DNA from: Paenibacillus aceti | Lineage (GTDB): Bacteria; Bacillota; Bacilli; Paenibacillales; Paenibacillaceae | Direction of reading: 5' to 3' | Assembly (NCBI RefSeq): GCF_003614185.1 | Contig: NZ_KZ987724.1 | Coordinates: 1,961,360-2,025,359 of the forward strand | Length of the DNA: 64,000 bases | Shown: positions 15,879-25,044 of the stretch, piece after piece | Layout: every line of letters begins with the position of its first letter | Position numbering within the stretch: position 1 is the stretch's first letter | Translations under genes and position numbers: made by a program | Notes under the pieces: model-generated | What the model saw: the letters and a program-made list of their open reading frames with translations, nothing else | Databases searched by the model: none | Told to the model about the DNA's origin: nothing

Positions 15879-17144
15879 TTAGTCTGTGCCCGCGTAAGAA
15901 TGCAAACCGGCAATAATAAGATTTACACCCACGAGCGTAAACATTACCACGAGGAAACCGAGTACAGCCAGCCATGATGCCTTGCGCCCCTGAAAACCGC
16001 GGGATAAACGCAAATGCAAATAGACGCTGTAGTACAGCCATGTAATTAAAGCCCACACTTCTTTTGGATCCCAACCCCAAAAACGCCCCCACGCCTGCTG
16101 GGCCCAAATCATGGCAAATACCAGTGCGCCAAGCGTAAAGATGGGAAATCCAATCGCTATCGCCCGATAGCTGATCTCATCTGCATCATTCGGATCGATC
16201 CCCCTGACTGCGGGGGCCAATACCTGGCCGAGCGGACGGCGAAGAATAAGCCTTAATATTAAATATAGCACAATCCCGGTAATTAGGGCCCATATCACCG
16301 TATTCAATTTGCGGGCTGCGCTGGCTCCGCTCATCCATGACGGCGCTTCAAACCAGGCCCGATCCATACCGAGAAAAGCCGGAACTGACACAGGCTTGCT
16401 CTCATATGGCGCTATGATCGGCGGCATATGATAAACTCCCTGTTTATCTATTGTACTATCTTGCTGTACTTGGCTGTCAATCGTTGTCTTATTTTGCGTA
16501 TATACCGCTTCATACCCAGCGGCACGGAAAGCAAAAACCGACACAATAAAGCCCACTACTATAATAATAGAAAACAGCGTAAATTCAATCCACCATTTTT
16601 GGCGGCGTGCTGATTTGTCAGTGCTGTTGAATTCTATCGTCCGCAGCAGGTAGATCAGAGCCGCTATAAAGCCTACTGCAAAAAAGGCCTCACTTGTCGC
16701 CGCCAGCGTAACATGGATATACAGCCAGATGGAGCGTAGTGAAGGAATGAGCGGCTGCACCTCCCGCGGGAATACAGCGGCATAAGCCATGATGATAATC
16801 GCGATCGGCAGCGCGAACATGCCGAGTAATATTTTGCGATAAATGAAGAAGATTACGGTAAAAGCGATCATCACCATCATAGACAGGAAGGTCATGAACT
16901 CATACATATTGCTGACGGGGATATGACCGCTATAAGCCCAGCGTGCCGCACAATACACAAGATGGGATAATAAACCTAAAGAAGAAGTTACAAAAGATAT
17001 TCTCCCCCATTTACGCTCATGCTGCTCGGGATCTCTGTTCTTCCACGTCTTCCCTGTTACGGCTACGACATAAAAAATGAATGAGGCACAGTAAAGAAAA
17101 AAGGCTATCATAAATCCATATCGACTGATTTCCAAAAAATCCAT
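15879..17144 (-). CDS. resC: Cytochrome c biogenesis protein ResC (CcsA family)
   Basis: A 421-residue polytopic protein of the system II haem export/ligation complex. The signature WGRFWGWDPKEVWALITW near the C-terminus is the Trp-rich WWD-type haem-binding motif, and flanking conserved histidines occur in membrane segments. With ResB it delivers haem to apocytochrome c outside the membrane. It starts two bases after the resB stop, so the pair is tightly coupled. Confidence 0.95.
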   Translation of the reverse strand: MDFLEISRYGFMIAFFLYCASFIFYVVAVTGKTWKNRDPEQHERKWGRISFVTSSLGLLSHLVYCAARWAYSGHIPVSNMYEFMTFLSMMVMIAFTVIFFIYRKILLGMFALPIAIIIMAYAAVFPREVQPLIPSLRSIWLYIHVTLAATSEAFFAVGFIAALIYLLRTIEFNSTDKSARRQKWWIEFTLFSIIIVVGFIVSVFAFRAAGYEAVYTQNKTTIDSQVQQDSTIDKQGVYHMPPIIAPYESKPVSVPAFLGMDRAWFEAPSWMSGASAARKLNTVIWALITGIVLYLILRLILRRPLGQVLAPAVRGIDPNDADEISYRAIAIGFPIFTLGALVFAMIWAQQAWGRFWGWDPKEVWALITWLYYSVYLHLRLSRGFQGRKASWLAVLGFLVVMFTLVGVNLIIAGLHSYAGTD

Positions 17145-17146
17145 AG

Positions 17147-18820
17147 TTATTTCCCCCCGTTTTCCAATGACTTCTCATCTGCTTCTATGCCCATAGCAGC
17201 CAGGAATGAAGAAACTTCGCGGCGCATACCGAACCAGTTCTTGGTGGTATGGGCGCCGAGCGTCAGTATCCCGTCATCGATGCGGAGCCAGATCCGCCGA
17301 TGCTGCCAGTAGAAGCTCATGATCAAACCAAGCATCACGATTCCAAGTCCCAGCCAGACAAAAGGCATGGCCCGGTCAATCCGGATATTCAGATAGCTGG
17401 ATGAGGCTATAAAGTCAACATCCTCCATCCCCAGCACATCTATCTGTAATTTGTTCTGCAAGCCGCCCAATTTCTCATTGATGGCATCCTGCTGGAATCG
17501 TTCCTTATCGATCTGCTTCGGAAAATAGATGAACTGGCTGCCCTCCTCCGGTATATCCGGACCCTTCACCAGGAACAGAAAAGCTGGTGCATTCGGGTCC
17601 TTGGATTTGGAGATAGGCTGCCCTTGTTCATTTAAGGAGAAATCCAGGAATTTATTTTTCAATTCTAATGTATAGGGTCCTAGCTTGAATTCCTGCTGGG
17701 GGTTATTCATCTCAAGCTTGAATTTCCCGTATTGCTCTCCGGTTACCTTGTTGACTAGTACAGGCTGTACCGAACGCAGCTTCGGAGTCAGGTCAAAATC
17801 AAATTGATAGGCGCTCAGCCCTTTATAAGATAGAGGGTCATTCACCTGAATCGCATGACGCTTCACTTCCCTCAGCTGAGGCTGCTTGGAGGGATCATCA
17901 CAATTGGCCGTGCATTCATAGAGGATCGCCTTCGTCTCGAACATCTTGGGTACTTCTTTCCCCGTCTTACGGAAGTCCTCCGACATCTCATCCTGCGAAT
18001 AATACTCCACTGTGAATTTCTCGTTCTCCAGATAGAGATTCGTTCCGGAAATCTTCGTCTTCTCTCCTTCCGGGAACCAGTAATGCTGGTCCAGATGTAG
18101 TCCAGGCAAGCCACGGAACAATACGGCCAGCAGAAATACGATCAGCCCGATATGTATTATATAGGGGCCCCAGCGGCTAAAACGCTGCTTCTCCGCGAGC
18201 AATGCATCCTTCTCCGCATGCACACGATACCTCTTCCGCCGAAGCGGCTTAACGGCCCGCTCAACCCAATCCGTCTCTTCCCCTTCATGGATCGGGCCTT
18301 GATAGACCACCTTCTGACGGGTGAGGAATTGCAGATGCTTGCGAATCCGCTGTTTTGAAAGCGCTTTGTAAAGTGGCAGCACGCGATCAAGGCTACAGAT
18401 GACGAGGGAAGCACCGATCATCACCAGCAGCAGCACGAACCACCAGGACTCATAAGTATGCGAGAGCCCTAATTTATAATAGATTTCGCCGATTTGGCCA
18501 TACTTGTTCTTATAGAAGGTAGAAGGATCGAAATTAATAAAATTACTCTCTTGCTCAAAAATAGTGCCCAGCATCGCACCAAGCAGCGTAAAAAGGATCA
18601 AATAAACCGCAACCTTCACCGATGAGAAGAAGTTCCAGATACGATCTATGAAATTAGGATTTACGCGCTGGGAACGCCGGGCTACCCCATCATAACGCAT
18701 CTCCAGCAATGCCTGGGATTCACCGCTATTATCCAGCGGCTTGCCGCAGGATTCACATAGCACCGTACCGACCCGGTTCTGGTGTCCGCATTCGCATTTC
18801 GTATTCTCAATCAGCGCCAT
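17147..18820 (-). CDS. resB: Cytochrome c biogenesis protein ResB
   Basis: A 557-residue protein. It starts with a zinc-ribbon (CECGH and CESCG, residues 9-26), as B. subtilis ResB does. Membrane segments follow near residues 75, 130 and 210, then a large extracytoplasmic domain and a last membrane segment near residue 490. With ResC it forms the system II haem-handling complex. It lies four bases after resA. Confidence 0.95.
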   Translation of the reverse strand: MALIENTKCECGHQNRVGTVLCESCGKPLDNSGESQALLEMRYDGVARRSQRVNPNFIDRIWNFFSSVKVAVYLILFTLLGAMLGTIFEQESNFINFDPSTFYKNKYGQIGEIYYKLGLSHTYESWWFVLLLVMIGASLVICSLDRVLPLYKALSKQRIRKHLQFLTRQKVVYQGPIHEGEETDWVERAVKPLRRKRYRVHAEKDALLAEKQRFSRWGPYIIHIGLIVFLLAVLFRGLPGLHLDQHYWFPEGEKTKISGTNLYLENEKFTVEYYSQDEMSEDFRKTGKEVPKMFETKAILYECTANCDDPSKQPQLREVKRHAIQVNDPLSYKGLSAYQFDFDLTPKLRSVQPVLVNKVTGEQYGKFKLEMNNPQQEFKLGPYTLELKNKFLDFSLNEQGQPISKSKDPNAPAFLFLVKGPDIPEEGSQFIYFPKQIDKERFQQDAINEKLGGLQNKLQIDVLGMEDVDFIASSSYLNIRIDRAMPFVWLGLGIVMLGLIMSFYWQHRRIWLRIDDGILTLGAHTTKNWFGMRREVSSFLAAMGIEADEKSLENGGK

Positions 18821-18823
18821 AGC

Positions 18824-19357
18824 TTACCCCTCGGTCTGTACGAGCTGTTGAATCTGAGTATCCAAAGTACTCAAATTCAGCTCGCCCTCACGAATGGAGG
18901 CTATTCGGCCTGTCTTATCTACAAAGAAGGTCGTCGGCATCGGTACGACTCCATAATCCCGAACAGCTTCATTATCAAAATCGAACCAAATCGGAAAATC
19001 GGTTCCCAATTGCTGTGTGAAATTGGTTACGGTCATCCGGTCTTCACCGGTATTGATTCCGAGCACGACAACTCCCTGATCGCGCCACTTCTCCCACTGC
19101 TTCTGGAGGGCGGGCATTTCATTCACACAATAGGTACACCATGTGGCCCAGAAGTTGATCACAAGGGCCTTCCCTTTATATTCATCCAGGGTATGTACTT
19201 TGCCATCGAGTCCGAGCAGCTTCATGGCCGGCGGTTTGCCGCCTACAACAGGCTTATCACTGCTTCTGCCGGCTACTGCTGAATTGATGGCATATGCGCC
19301 CAATATTACGATACAGAGCAATACAATAATTTGTACCGGACGTCTCGCCTTCCCCAT
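18824..19357 (-). CDS. resA: Thiol-disulfide oxidoreductase ResA-like, with CTYC active site
   Basis: A 177-residue membrane-anchored thioredoxin-fold protein: signal anchor at about residues 7-26, active site WCTYC near residue 75, cis-Pro loop VPMPTTF. ResA keeps apocytochrome c cysteines reduced so haem can attach. Here the motif is CTYC instead of the CEPC of B. subtilis ResA, so the Glu and Pro between the cysteines are absent. ATG 19357 follows AGGAG with good spacing and gives the family length (B. subtilis 179). It heads resABCDE. Confidence 0.92.
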   Translation of the reverse strand: MGKARRPVQIIVLLCIVILGAYAINSAVAGRSSDKPVVGGKPPAMKLLGLDGKVHTLDEYKGKALVINFWATWCTYCVNEMPALQKQWEKWRDQGVVVLGINTGEDRMTVTNFTQQLGTDFPIWFDFDNEAVRDYGVVPMPTTFFVDKTGRIASIREGELNLSTLDTQIQQLVQTEG

Positions 19358-19487
19358 ATCCATTCTCCTCACTATGACAATTTTCATAAATCAATGAACA
19401 AATCGTGAACATCCTATGAACATTATAACGAAAATTGCCATATTTTTAGCAAGGGGAATTATGAATATTGTGTGTCCGAATTAAAAT

Positions 19488-20246
19488 TTACTTATTTTTC
19501 TTGCCTGGTTTGCCTGATCGTCCGGCTGCTTCGGCCAGTTTATACAGGCTCTCCACTTCCTCCTTCGTCAGATGACGATATAAGCCTCTCTTCAAGTTGC
19601 CGAGGAATAGATCGCCGAAGGAAATACGCTTCAGCTTAATCACCGGATGCGAGATGGCCTCAAACATGCGACGCACCTGACGGTTCCTTCCCTCATGGAT
19701 CGTAATCGAAATCGTAGACTGCTTGCCTTCGGGATCGATGTCGTGGTATTCCACCTCTGCAGGAGCTGTCATCCCATCCTCCAGCATGATCCCCTGCTTC
19801 AGCTTGTCCAGCTCGGTACCATGGGGCACTCCTTTGACTGTCGCCAAATAGGTCTTGGAAACATGATGCTTCGGATGGGTCAGCAGATAGGCAAAATCGC
19901 CGTCATTCGTTAAAATGAGCAAGCCTTCCGTATCATAATCGAGACGACCGACAGGATACAATCTCTCTTTAATACCTTTCAGGTAGTCGGTGACTATCTT
20001 TCTTCCCTGCGGATCAGAGGCACTCGTAATGACGCCCTTCGGCTTATTGAATACGATATATACCTTCTTCTCTGTACCGATGGTCTTACCATTTACTGTA
20101 ATGACATCTGTACTTGGATCCGCCTTCGTTCCAAGCGTGGTTACGACCTCATCGTTCACCATCACTTTACCGCTCAAGATCAATTCTTCACACTTCCGGC
20201 GCGAAGCTACGCCTGCATTTGCCAGTATTTTCTGTAGTCTTTCCAT
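19488..20246 (-). CDS. rluB: 23S rRNA pseudouridine synthase RluB
   Basis: A 252-residue protein with an S4 RNA-binding domain (about residues 1-60, LQKILANAGVASRRKCEELI) and an RsuA-family catalytic domain with the active Asp in GRLDYDTEGLL. It makes pseudouridine in helix 89 of 23S rRNA. The start is placed at ATG 20246 (MERLQK, matching B. subtilis RluB) after GAGGTGA; the upstream ATG at 20273 is unlikely. The C-terminus is Lys/Gly-rich. It sits between resA and spmB as in B. subtilis. Confidence 0.95.
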   Translation of the reverse strand: MERLQKILANAGVASRRKCEELILSGKVMVNDEVVTTLGTKADPSTDVITVNGKTIGTEKKVYIVFNKPKGVITSASDPQGRKIVTDYLKGIKERLYPVGRLDYDTEGLLILTNDGDFAYLLTHPKHHVSKTYLATVKGVPHGTELDKLKQGIMLEDGMTAPAEVEYHDIDPEGKQSTISITIHEGRNRQVRRMFEAISHPVIKLKRISFGDLFLGNLKRGLYRHLTKEEVESLYKLAEAAGRSGKPGKKNK

Positions 20247-20363
20247 CTTCTTATTAGTCACCTCAATACACATGATACCTATAGGATAAGAAATTCACAA
20301 TAGGACATTGAAATAAGAAATGCGAGTGAGCTTGAAGCATATATTTCATAGTTTCTTTATTCC

Positions 20364-20411
20364 GAAAAAAATAACCGCCAGCACAGGATTCGTCCTGAGC
20401 ATGGCAGTTCA
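20364..20411 (-). terminator. Intrinsic terminator of dacB-spmA-spmB
   Basis: The minus strand stem AACTGCCA...TCAGGA / TCCTG...TGGCGGTT with a CGAA loop is followed by ATTTTTTT. Its first arm begins inside the spmB stop codon (TGAACTGCC). Confidence 0.85.
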
Positions 20412-20942
20412 ACCAAATAAAAGAAGACAGATCGCGATCGCCGCGAAAAATCCGACGATATCTGAGAATAAGCCAACCTTAAGGGCATAGCGCCCGTTGC
20501 GGATTCCCACAGCCCCAAAATATACGGTCAAGACATAGAGCGTCGTATCGGTGCTTCCCTGGATAGTCGAGGCGATCCGGCCGATCAGCGAGTCTGGCCC
20601 ATAGGTCTTGATCAGATCCGTCGTGAACGCCAGAGAGCCTGTTCCCGTCAACGGACGCAGCAAGCCAAGCGGCAGCACCTCTGCGGGAATACGGAAGTAA
20701 TCGAACAATGGCGAGATGAGGCCGACGAAGAATTCCAGCGCCCCTGAAGCCCGGAATACGCTGATCGCTACCATCATCCCGACCAGATTAGGAATGATTC
20801 CAATCGCTGTATTAAAGCCGTCCTTCGCTCCGTCGACGAAGGATTCATACACGGGCACCTTCTTGAAATAAGCATATAAAGGAATGAATGCGATCATGAC
20901 CGGTACGGCCCAGGCCGACAGGAGGTTAACCCACTCCAGCAA
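20409..20942 (-). CDS. spmB: Spore maturation protein SpmB
   Basis: A 177-residue membrane protein with a nucleoside-transporter gate (Gate) domain, including the LRPLTGTGSLAF stretch. SpmA and SpmB are needed for core dehydration of spores in B. subtilis. It follows spmA by 16 bp and shares its transcript with dacB. Confidence 0.94.
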   Translation of the reverse strand: MLEWVNLLSAWAVPVMIAFIPLYAYFKKVPVYESFVDGAKDGFNTAIGIIPNLVGMMVAISVFRASGALEFFVGLISPLFDYFRIPAEVLPLGLLRPLTGTGSLAFTTDLIKTYGPDSLIGRIASTIQGSTDTTLYVLTVYFGAVGIRNGRYALKVGLFSDIVGFFAAIAICLLLFG

Positions 20943-20958
20943 AGAAGCTCACCCCTTT

Positions 20959-21585
20959 CTACCTCTTCATCGTAATCGTCGGAGGAGTGACTGGCGGCGG
21001 GATCTTCCTTGAATAGCGCCGACGGTAGAAACGGTCAGCTATGATCGCAGCCATCGTGGCAATCCCTGTTGCGATAAGCGTTGAACCGACGATCTCCGCC
21101 GGATTCGCCGAATTGAAATTAAGCCTGATCGCGATCAAAGTTGTAGGAATAAGTGTAATGCTCGCCGTATTCAAGGCCAGGAGCGTACACATCGCCGGAG
21201 AGGCCGTGTCTTTATGCGGATTCAGCTCCTGTAGCTGCTGCATCGCCTTGATCCCCATCGGTGTGGCCGCATTGCCCAGCCCGAGCACATTGGCGCTCAT
21301 ATTGGTGAGAATGAAGCCCATTGCCGGATGATCCTTCGGCACATCAGGAAATAAGTAAGAGACGACCGGACCGAGCATTTTGGAGATCGTCTTAATCAGA
21401 CCCGCATCCTCGGCCATGCGCATCATTCCCAGCCAGAATACAAGCACACTGATCAGGCCGAAGCACACGGTGACCCCGGTCGCCGCACCATCGAAGGCTG
21501 CTTGCGTAACCGTATTTATATCGCCTTTGACCGCAGCGAACAAAAAGCCGATCACAATCAGGCCGAGCCATATTTTATTAACCAT
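20959..21585 (-). CDS. spmA: Spore maturation protein SpmA
   Basis: A 208-residue polytopic membrane protein with the LTNMSANVLGLGNAATP motif typical of the family. It pairs with SpmB in spore core dehydration. The C-terminus is basic and Pro-rich. It follows dacB by about 43 bp in the conserved dacB-spmA-spmB operon, which in B. subtilis is transcribed by SigE in the mother cell. Confidence 0.94.
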   Translation of the reverse strand: MVNKIWLGLIVIGFLFAAVKGDINTVTQAAFDGAATGVTVCFGLISVLVFWLGMMRMAEDAGLIKTISKMLGPVVSYLFPDVPKDHPAMGFILTNMSANVLGLGNAATPMGIKAMQQLQELNPHKDTASPAMCTLLALNTASITLIPTTLIAIRLNFNSANPAEIVGSTLIATGIATMAAIIADRFYRRRYSRKIPPPVTPPTITMKR

Positions 21586-21628
21586 ATCCCCTCATCCCCC
21601 TATCATTCAGCCCTTCAGCCCGCTTCCC

Positions 21629-22795
21629 CTAATCCCCTGAAAATAATGCTCTTAACGCATCCTGTAACGATCTTAGCCATCCCGGCTTGTGATCTGTAGA
21701 GCTGTATACCTGCTGGTATAGCTTCGGTGCTGCCGGAACGCTGCCGCGCTTATAGAGCGGGACCTTGCCGATCGGCTGCTCCCCCAATGAAATCTGGAGC
21801 TCTCCCCGATAGCCAAATCGAAGCGGATTCTCTTCGTGCAATACAAGTTTCTTCTCAATCAGTTCTGTCTCCGCTTCGTTGAGTGCATACTTGAAGGCTG
21901 CACCCGCTACAATTCCACTCTGCACAGTCTGACCCTTCTTGACGATCTCGACGAGCGGGAAATGGGCGAAGCCGTAATCGAGCAGCTTGCGATGATCATT
22001 CCAGTCATCCCCGTCATTGATCGTCACGACGACGAGCTGCTGGCCATTGCGGGTCGCTGAGCTGACCAGGCAGCGCTTCGCTATTTTCGTATAGCCGGTT
22101 TTAACTCCGTCCGCCCCTTCGTAAAAGCGCAGCATTTTATTTTTGTTAATCCATTTATAATCCCACGGATCATTCGGGTTGGGCGCTTGCTTCACCTGGG
22201 TTTTGACAATCTCTCTGAAATCCGGGTTATGCAGCGCGTAAGCCGTCAGTTTTGCTAGATCATTCGCGGAAGAGTAATGATTCTTGGCGTCGAGCCCATG
22301 CGGATTCTGAAATTGGGAATGAGTGAGTCCCAGCAGGGATGCCTTCTCGTTCATCAACCGCGCGAACCCTTCCTCCGAGCCTCCGACATGCTCAGCGATC
22401 GCTGTAGCGGCGTCATTGCCCGAGCGCAGCATCAAGCCGAACAGCATATTCTCAAGCGTCATTTCTTCCCCTAGATGAAGATAAATCGACGATCCCTCTT
22501 TGCCATAAGCCGCACGGCCTACCTTGACCTTATCGGATAATCTACCATGCTCAATAGCGACGATCGCGGTCATTATCTTCGTCAGACTGGCGATGGGAAG
22601 CTCCTCATCCCCGTTATGCTCGTACAATATTCTGCCAGATGTCACATCCATCAGAGTTACGGCGTGGGCATGGCTCCCCGGTGACGGCGGTATGTGGCCC
22701 TTGTCTTGCTCCTTGGCTTGTACCCCTAGCGGATACAATAACAGCAAGCAACTCGCAAGCAGGGATATAAGTCTTAACCTAGATGTTATTGTCAT
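21629..22795 (-). CDS. dacB: D-alanyl-D-alanine carboxypeptidase DacB (PBP5*), sporulation type
   Basis: A 388-residue secreted penicillin-binding protein: signal peptide (about residues 1-27), active-site SLTK, SGN and KTGYT motifs of the S11 family, and a C-terminal domain that probably ends in a membrane-associating helix. It trims the terminal D-Ala of spore cortex peptidoglycan and so limits cross-linking. ATG 22795 follows AAAGGAAT. Context with spmAB identifies it as DacB; the paralogue dacF lies at 39931. Confidence 0.95.
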   Translation of the reverse strand: MTITSRLRLISLLASCLLLLYPLGVQAKEQDKGHIPPSPGSHAHAVTLMDVTSGRILYEHNGDEELPIASLTKIMTAIVAIEHGRLSDKVKVGRAAYGKEGSSIYLHLGEEMTLENMLFGLMLRSGNDAATAIAEHVGGSEEGFARLMNEKASLLGLTHSQFQNPHGLDAKNHYSSANDLAKLTAYALHNPDFREIVKTQVKQAPNPNDPWDYKWINKNKMLRFYEGADGVKTGYTKIAKRCLVSSATRNGQQLVVVTINDGDDWNDHRKLLDYGFAHFPLVEIVKKGQTVQSGIVAGAAFKYALNEAETELIEKKLVLHEENPLRFGYRGELQISLGEQPIGKVPLYKRGSVPAAPKLYQQVYSSTDHKPGWLRSLQDALRALFSGD

Positions 22796-22903
22796 CGTAA
22801 TATTCCTTTCGGCTAATTGCTTTGCGGATTGGTATCATTATATGCATTTCCCTAAGATAGTATGTCCCAGATCCCTATAGAGGTTGCCAGGGAACCCCGG
22901 TGC

Positions 22904-22938
22904 TCAAAAAAAGAACCCTCCCGGAGCTGCCGGAAAGG
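22904..22938 (-). terminator. Intrinsic terminator of gerW
   Basis: On the minus strand CCTTTCCGG pairs with CCGGGAGGG around a CAGCT loop and is followed by a T-rich run. Confidence 0.75.
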
Positions 22939-22962
22939 ATCGAATAGTGTTACTTCTCAAAT

Positions 22963-23439
22963 TTAAAGATCTGTGTGTATTTCAACCTCTGTGGTTGGCG
23001 GTGGTGTTGGTGTTGTGTCTTCCTGGCGCTTTGGAAGCATCGCTTGAATTTTGTCGATAACGTTAGGCAGCGTATCGATCATCTTCTCCGCCAAATGGGT
23101 CTGGTTATCGAGCGGAACGATATGCACCCCTTGATTGCCTACTACGAGAAAAGCGATCGGATTGATGGATACACCGCCACCGCTACCGCCGCCGAAGGGT
23201 CTTGTTTTGCCGGAAGCCCCAGAGCTGCTCGACGACGTGCTTTTCTCATGATCATCGTCATCATCAATACAGAAATCACTGCCACCGGCAGCGAAACCGA
23301 AGCCAACGCGGCTGATCGGAAGGATCACGCTACCATCTGATGTTTGAACCGCTTCGCCGACGATCGTGTTTACATCAACCATTTCCTTAATGTTCTCCAT
23401 CGCCGTTTGCATTAACCCTTGAATTGGATGTTCAGCCAT
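22963..23439 (-). CDS. gerW: Sporulation/germination protein GerW (YtfJ)
   Basis: A 158-residue protein of the YtfJ family. The conserved core contains VDVNTIVGEAV, SRVGFGFAAGGSDF and a GGGSGGGVSINPIAFLVV stretch. A Ser/Gly-rich, Asp-rich loop lies near residues 60-80. In B. subtilis GerW is required for normal L-alanine germination. ATG 23439 follows GGAGGAAG. It follows ytfI, the same pairing as in B. subtilis. Confidence 0.93.
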   Translation of the reverse strand: MAEHPIQGLMQTAMENIKEMVDVNTIVGEAVQTSDGSVILPISRVGFGFAAGGSDFCIDDDDDHEKSTSSSSSGASGKTRPFGGGSGGGVSINPIAFLVVGNQGVHIVPLDNQTHLAEKMIDTLPNVIDKIQAMLPKRQEDTTPTPPPTTEVEIHTDL

Positions 23440-23522
23440 TGTTCTTCCTCCTTAGTAATGGGTTGAATAAGGACTATGCTTATCGTAGTCTGCTCATACC
23501 AGGGCAGTTGTATGTATGGGAT

Positions 23523-24254
23523 TTAAGCCCTTGAAGCTTGATCTCCATCATCCCGACCTTCTCGGTTGGATCTTTTCAATAACTTCAACCATTTACGGAG
23601 CCCCTTATTCTCACGCAATACCCGAAAGATCAATACGAATAGCGCATATATTGCATAGCCCAAGCGAATTTGTGCCGTACATTGCAGTTCACTGACAAAA
23701 GAAGGAGAAACGCCGAATTTCGGTACTACAAGCAGCTTGGGACGTTGACGAAGTGAAATATGATATGACAAAAATCCGACCAATGTCGATTTGATCGCCC
23801 AAGCGAAGCCGGTCAATGTCGCGGTATGCGCAGCATCCGACAGCGCGATATAGGTAGACCAATCAAGCCGGGTTACCCTGAGGTGCCGGAACGTGGATTG
23901 GATCCAGCCCTTCAACCCGAGCGTCGCCTCCAGCATCATCTTGAATTCCTCTGTCCACTGCTTAATTTTCTGTTTATTAATATGAATCGCCTGCTCGTGA
24001 TTCGCCGTCTGTCTCTCGTTCAAATTACTACTCTGCTCTCCTTTGATAATCAATCCATCCCGCAGGTTGTTCAGCTCGATCGTCGGTACATTATAGTGAA
24101 GCGAGACTAAGCCATAGAGCAAGGTTACATCGATCAAGACCATGTCATCCTTGTTATTCTTCTTGGCCATTAAGCGGAGCTTGATTTGGGATAACAGGAG
24201 TACAACGATGATGAGAAACAGCAGGAACAGGCCGCTTCCGAGCCAAATCCACAC
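23523..24254 (-). CDS. ytfI: DUF2953 membrane protein YtfI
   Basis: A 243-residue protein with an N-terminal membrane segment (about residues 3-25), a middle region with the YGLVSLHY pattern of DUF2953 and a basic C-terminus. Function is unknown; it is consistently next to gerW. I start it at GTG 24254 because GGAGGG lies seven bases upstream, rather than at the in-frame TTG 24269 that overlaps that site. Confidence 0.85.
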   Translation of the reverse strand: MWIWLGSGLFLLFLIIVVLLLSQIKLRLMAKKNNKDDMVLIDVTLLYGLVSLHYNVPTIELNNLRDGLIIKGEQSSNLNERQTANHEQAIHINKQKIKQWTEEFKMMLEATLGLKGWIQSTFRHLRVTRLDWSTYIALSDAAHTATLTGFAWAIKSTLVGFLSYHISLRQRPKLLVVPKFGVSPSFVSELQCTAQIRLGYAIYALFVLIFRVLRENKGLRKWLKLLKRSNREGRDDGDQASRA

Positions 24255-24344
24255 GAGAACGCCCTCCAAGCCTTTTCAGATAACAAGCTCTTCATAGTAT
24301 GGCTGTTCAGCTTCGGAAACATTCAATTCTGTGAAAAGAGAGCA

Positions 24345-24379
24345 TTAAAAAACCTTCACCGCTCATCGCTGGTAAAGGT
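24345..24379 (-). terminator. Intrinsic terminator of scpAB
   Basis: ACCTTTACC pairs with GGTGAAGGT on the minus strand and is followed by TTTTTAA, after the scpB stop. Confidence 0.7.
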
Positions 24380-24402
24380 CTTAAAAGCAATTAAAAAAGG
24401 GC

Positions 24403-25044
24403 TTATTCGAGCGGCCCCTCGGCATCCGTCAACTCTACTCTGTCACGTGCCACATCATCAAAAGTAAGCTGCTGCTGCTCCAGCTTCTTGAACAATAATT
24501 CTGTCTCTTCTTCAAGCTGATCCGTGCTCTGAATATCCTCCATCGCCGGCAGATCCTTCAAGCTGGCCAGTCCAAAATAATCGAGGAAGGCCTTCGTTGT
24601 TCCATACAGGATCGGGCGTCCAATCGCCTCTGCACGACCGACCTCCTCGATCAAATCCTTGTTCACCAGCGTATGAATAGCCCGCTCCGACTTGACTCCG
24701 CGAATCTCCTCAACCTCAATCCGGGTAATCGGCTGCCGGTAGGCAATAATTGATAAGGTCTCCAGCGCAGCCTGGGATAAGGAGGAACGCGAAGGGGAAT
24801 AAGCTAATCTCTCAAAATAAGGCGCATGCTGCGGCAAAGTCGCCAACTGATAATTGCCGGCGATCTGTACTACCTGCAGACCGCGGCCTGCCCGTTCAAA
24901 AGAGTTCTTCATATCGAGCAAGGCATCATTCACAATCTCCTTACGCTGCTCGGTAACCTCCGCCAACTGGGCTACACTGATTCCCTCCTCCCCAGCTAGA
25001 AATAGCAAACCTTCAATAATCGATTTCAATTCCTGAAAATTCAT
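24403..25044 (-). CDS. scpB: Segregation and condensation protein ScpB
   Basis: About 213 residues forming two winged-helix domains. The conserved segments SQAALETLSIIAYRQPITR, IRGVKSERA and GRPILYGTT are diagnostic. ScpB dimers bind ScpA in the SMC-ScpAB condensin complex that organises and segregates the chromosome. It overlaps the end of scpA; ATG 25044 is chosen, with GTG 25059 as an alternative directly after GGAGAG. Confidence 0.95.
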   Translation of the reverse strand: MNFQELKSIIEGLLFLAGEEGISVAQLAEVTEQRKEIVNDALLDMKNSFERAGRGLQVVQIAGNYQLATLPQHAPYFERLAYSPSRSSLSQAALETLSIIAYRQPITRIEVEEIRGVKSERAIHTLVNKDLIEEVGRAEAIGRPILYGTTKAFLDYFGLASLKDLPAMEDIQSTDQLEEETELLFKKLEQQQLTFDDVARDRVELTDAEGPLE

